Below are positions 6,528-8,073 of a stretch of 8,073 bases of DNA, in pieces. How positions within the stretch are numbered: the first letter of the stretch is position 1; each line of letters opens with the position of its first letter. Both the position numbers and the translations under genes were made by a program. This stretch comes from Acidobacteriota bacterium (GTDB lineage: Bacteria > Acidobacteriota > Terriglobia > Terriglobales > Acidobacteriaceae). A model generated the notes under the pieces. The model had not been told where the DNA came from. It worked only from the letters and a program-made list of their open reading frames with translations, and ran no database searches. Location of the stretch: positions 1-8,073 of the forward strand of contig JAEKKE010000316.1 of assembly GCA_019510535.1 (NCBI GenBank), in the 5' to 3' direction.

Positions 6528-6881
6528 ATGAACCGTCAGACTGTTACGCGCGCCGCATTCGCAATCGCCTTCACCGCCATGACTTTGGCCCCTACCGCGC
6601 ACGCCGCATCGTTCTTCAAGAAGGGCACCCCGGATACACAGACCTCCATGAAGAAGGCCGGCAAGACCATCAAGTTCACCGTTCGTAACGATTCCAATGA
6701 GGCACGCGAGCTTCGTATCGGCGATGACGTTGTGACGATCGCCGCGAAGAGCAGCAAGCAGCTCGAAGCCGCTGACGGTACCCGCGTTTACAGCAACACT
6801 GCCACCGAAAAGGTCGCCGCCGGCACCCTGATGGTGCAGCTCTCCAAGGACATGAACAACGCCACCCTGGCGCTGAACTAA
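6528..6881 (+). CDS. Small exported protein of unknown function (117 aa)
   Basis: The ATG at 6528 follows a strong Shine-Dalgarno AAAGGAGAG (6512-6520) at good spacing; a TTG at 6423 opens the same frame but has no such signal and would bury the signal peptide. The N-terminus MNRQTVTRAAFAIAFTAM has a basic start, a hydrophobic core and a PTAHA-AS cleavage site near residue 26, a classical Sec signal. The mature part is about 91 aa, with Lys/Thr-rich beta-type sequence (GKTIKFTVRNDSNEARELRI, then VVTIAAKSSKQLEA and a C-terminal GTLMVQLSKDMNNATLALN). It has no Cys in the mature part, so it is not a lipoprotein. It probably folds as a small beta domain in the periplasm or outside the cell. I recognise no family. 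Confidence 0.88.
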   Translation: MNRQTVTRAAFAIAFTAMTLAPTAHAASFFKKGTPDTQTSMKKAGKTIKFTVRNDSNEARELRIGDDVVTIAAKSSKQLEAADGTRVYSNTATEKVAAGTLMVQLSKDMNNATLALN

Positions 6882-6912
6882 GATTCAGACTTCTCACTCC
6901 GCTCCCCTACTG

Positions 6913-6967
6913 GATGGCTGGCGGTGAAGGCGTACTCTAAAGGAGTATGTCTTCGCCGGCAGCCATC
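6913..6967 (+). promoter_or_regulatory. 25-bp RNA hairpin covering the LOG ribosome binding site and start codon
   Basis: Bases 6913-6937 pair with 6943-6967 around a 5-nt loop (TAAAG, 6938-6942). Of 25 positions, 21 are Watson-Crick, three are G-U (25/55, 30/50, 32/48 counting from 6900) and one is a G-G mismatch (6921/6959). The AGGAG box (6941-6945) is in the loop and upper right arm, and the ATG (6947-6949) is in the stem. No T-run follows, so it is not a simple terminator of the upstream gene. It should strongly hinder translation initiation unless opened. Confidence 0.7.
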
Positions 6968-7569
6968 TCGCCTTCCCGCAATATTTGTGTCTTTTGTGCC
7001 TCTGCCAATGGAACACGGCCCCAATACCGCGCCGATGCCGAGGATCTGGGACGGCAGCTTGCCCTGCAGAATATCGGCCTGATCTATGGCGGCGCTCGCG
7101 TTGGCCTGATGGGTGCAGTTGCTGATGCCACGCTGGCTGCAGGCGGACGTGTGACCGGTGTTATTCCCCATGTACTGGTCGATATGGAAGTAGCGCATCA
7201 CGAGATTACTGAGCTTCATATCGTGAAGACGATGCACGATCGTAAAGCCCTGATGGGAGAGAAGGCAGATGCGTTTCTGATTCTTCCTGGCGGCTTCGGC
7301 ACGAAGCCCTGATGGGAGAGAAGGCAGATGCGTTTCTGATTCTTCCTGGCGGCTTCGGCACGCTGGAAGAACTATTCGAGGTGCTGGCCTGGTCGACCCT
7401 GAAACTTCATTCCAAACCAATTGTGCTGTTGAATACGGCGAAGTTCTGGGATGGCATGCTTGCTTTTCTGGACTACTGTATTGCCGAAGGCGTGTTGACA
7501 CAGCCGAGACGAGATCTGCTGCTGGTGGCCGATACGGTGGATGAAGCGATCCGGCTCTGTCTTGGGTAG
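6947..7569 (+). pseudogene. LOG-family nucleotide 5'-monophosphate phosphoribohydrolase, split by a 59-bp tandem duplication
   Basis: The family (LOG, once called lysine decarboxylase-like) cleaves N6-modified AMP or other nucleoside monophosphates to free base and ribose 5-phosphate. The N-terminal frame (6947-7312, 121 aa) has the nucleotide-binding ICVFCASANG (13-22) and LIYGGARVGLMG (45-56), then reaches PGGFGT and stops after Lys-Pro. The C-terminal frame (7312-7569, 85 aa) begins at a Met with a complete PGGFGTLEE motif and continues to the family C-terminus. Removing one copy of the 59-bp repeat (7245-7303 = 7304-7362) restores a continuous 187-aa protein of normal length. As written, neither piece has all parts of the active site. 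The stop and second ATG overlap as TGATG, so low-level reinitiation is possible. The start is the only one available in frame, just 1 nt after AAAGGAG and inside a hairpin. Confidence 0.88.
7245..7362. repeat. Perfect 59-bp tandem duplication inside the LOG gene
   Basis: 7245-7303 and 7304-7362 are identical at all 59 positions, and the identity ends exactly at both edges. As 59 is not a multiple of three, the insertion shifts the frame at the catalytic PGGxGTxxE motif. Complete identity implies a very recent event, or an error in the assembly. Confidence 0.95.
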
Positions 7570-7582
7570 GACACGCGGCGAA

Positions 7583-7614
7583 CGATCTGTTGAATCTTCG
7601 ATCTGTTGAATCTT
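7583..7614. repeat. Perfect 16-bp tandem repeat between LOG and flavin reductase genes
   Basis: CGATCTGTTGAATCTT occurs twice back to back (7583-7598, 7599-7614). It contains the same GTTGAAT heptamer as the repeat cluster near 200-290. It lies 30 nt upstream of the flavin reductase start, after the LOG stop. Confidence 0.75.
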
Positions 7615-7644
7615 TCACGTTCATCGAACCATCCAAGCGTAGGT

Positions 7645-8073
7645 ATGCCTACTCTGTTTGATCCCATTCGCGTCGGTGATCTCGATCTTCCCAACCGTAT
7701 CTTCATGTCCCCGCTGACGCGGTTACGGGGAACGCCTGACCATGTCCCCACGGCGATTCAGGCGGAGTATTACCGTCAGCGGGCAAGCGCCGGACTGATC
7801 ATCAGTGAAGGAACTCCGGTGGCCCCACTGGGTGTGGGCTATCCACAGGTGCCGGGGATATGGAGTGACGAGCAGGTTAAAGCATGGAAGCCGATCACGC
7901 AGGCGGTGCATGATGCGGGAGGGCGCATCTTTGCGCAGATCTGGCATGTTGGCCGCATCTCGCATTCCAAGCTGCTCAACGGTCAGTTGCCGGTAGCGCC
8001 GAGCGCGATCGCTGTGCAGGGAACCGTAAATGTCCTGCGGCCGCAGGTTTCATTCGAGACGCCGCGAGCGTTG
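7645..8073 (+). CDS. Old Yellow Enzyme-family NADH:flavin oxidoreductase, NemA-like (N-terminal 143 residues)
   Basis: This is an FMN-dependent ene-reductase of the Old Yellow Enzyme family, reducing activated C=C bonds of electrophiles (as NemA does with N-ethylmaleimide) using NAD(P)H in the cytoplasm. The frame is open from the ATG at 7645 to the window edge and continues beyond. It shows the TIM-barrel start LFDPIRVGDLDLPNRI, the FMN-contact strand FMSPLTRLR (20-28), YYRQRASAGLIISEGT (42-57) and the FMN-binding AQIWHVGRISH (97-107, with Gln98 and Arg104). The His/Asn or His/His substrate pair lies further on and cannot be seen. Family members are about 350-370 aa, so about 60% is missing. 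AGG sits only 1 nt before the ATG, a weak ribosome site. It may be read from its own promoter or with LOG, 75 nt upstream. Confidence 0.95.
   Translation, partial: MPTLFDPIRVGDLDLPNRIFMSPLTRLRGTPDHVPTAIQAEYYRQRASAGLIISEGTPVAPLGVGYPQVPGIWSDEQVKAWKPITQAVHDAGGRIFAQIWHVGRISHSKLLNGQLPVAPSAIAVQGTVNVLRPQVSFETPRAL

Noticed and set aside
7312..7569. The 85-aa LOG C-terminal frame as an independent gene
   Set aside because: It is the displaced second half of the LOG gene created by the 59-bp duplication; its Met is internal codon 103 in the repaired frame.
6878..7636. 252-aa minus-strand ORF opposite the LOG gene
   Set aside because: The plus strand encodes clear LOG family motifs; the antisense product has no domain, and it spans the duplication and intergenic DNA.

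Overview
The window reads as chromosomal DNA from a GC-rich soil-type bacterium. The best guess is Acidobacteriota, class Terriglobia (Terriglobus, Granulicella or Edaphobacter-like). This rests on the style of the CAT-type permease N-terminus, the small Lys/Arg-rich protein, the palindromic intergenic elements and overall base use. It is recognition, not a computed placement. No rRNA, tRNA, CRISPR array, transposase or phage gene was seen.

Layout. Positions 3-188 (+) hold the 3' end of an unrecognised gene. It converges on a minus-strand pair: an APC/CAT-type amino acid permease (1384-2961) followed by an adenosine deaminase-family enzyme (about 289-1320). The convergent gap carries ATTCAAC/GTTGAAT repeats that form an 18-bp stem. 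The permease has no ATG, GTG or TTG at its true N-terminus. The family alignment and an AGGAG box both point to a CTG start. Positions 2962-3334 hold no gene; they contain a 227-bp nested palindromic element and a strong minus-strand terminator. That terminator closes a second minus-strand unit: a UvrD/PcrA helicase (3589-6297), then a 51-aa strongly basic protein (3335-3490). The helicase has an unusual acidic, Phe/Asn-repeat insertion and a Gly/Arg/Tyr-rich linker before its C-terminal RNA polymerase-binding type domain.

To the right of the helicase everything runs on the plus strand: a small exported protein (6528-6881), a LOG-family nucleotide phosphoribohydrolase (6947-7569) and the first 143 codons of an Old Yellow Enzyme-family flavin reductase (from 7645). 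A perfect 59-bp tandem duplication breaks the LOG frame in its active-site motif. The LOG ribosome binding site and start codon are buried in a 25-bp RNA hairpin.

The genes do not form one pathway; this looks like ordinary housekeeping chromosome. The unusual content is structural: the LOG start hairpin, the 59-bp duplication, two further short tandem repeats (15 bp x3, 16 bp x2), the nested palindrome and the CTG start. I saw no convincing multi-gene novel system.
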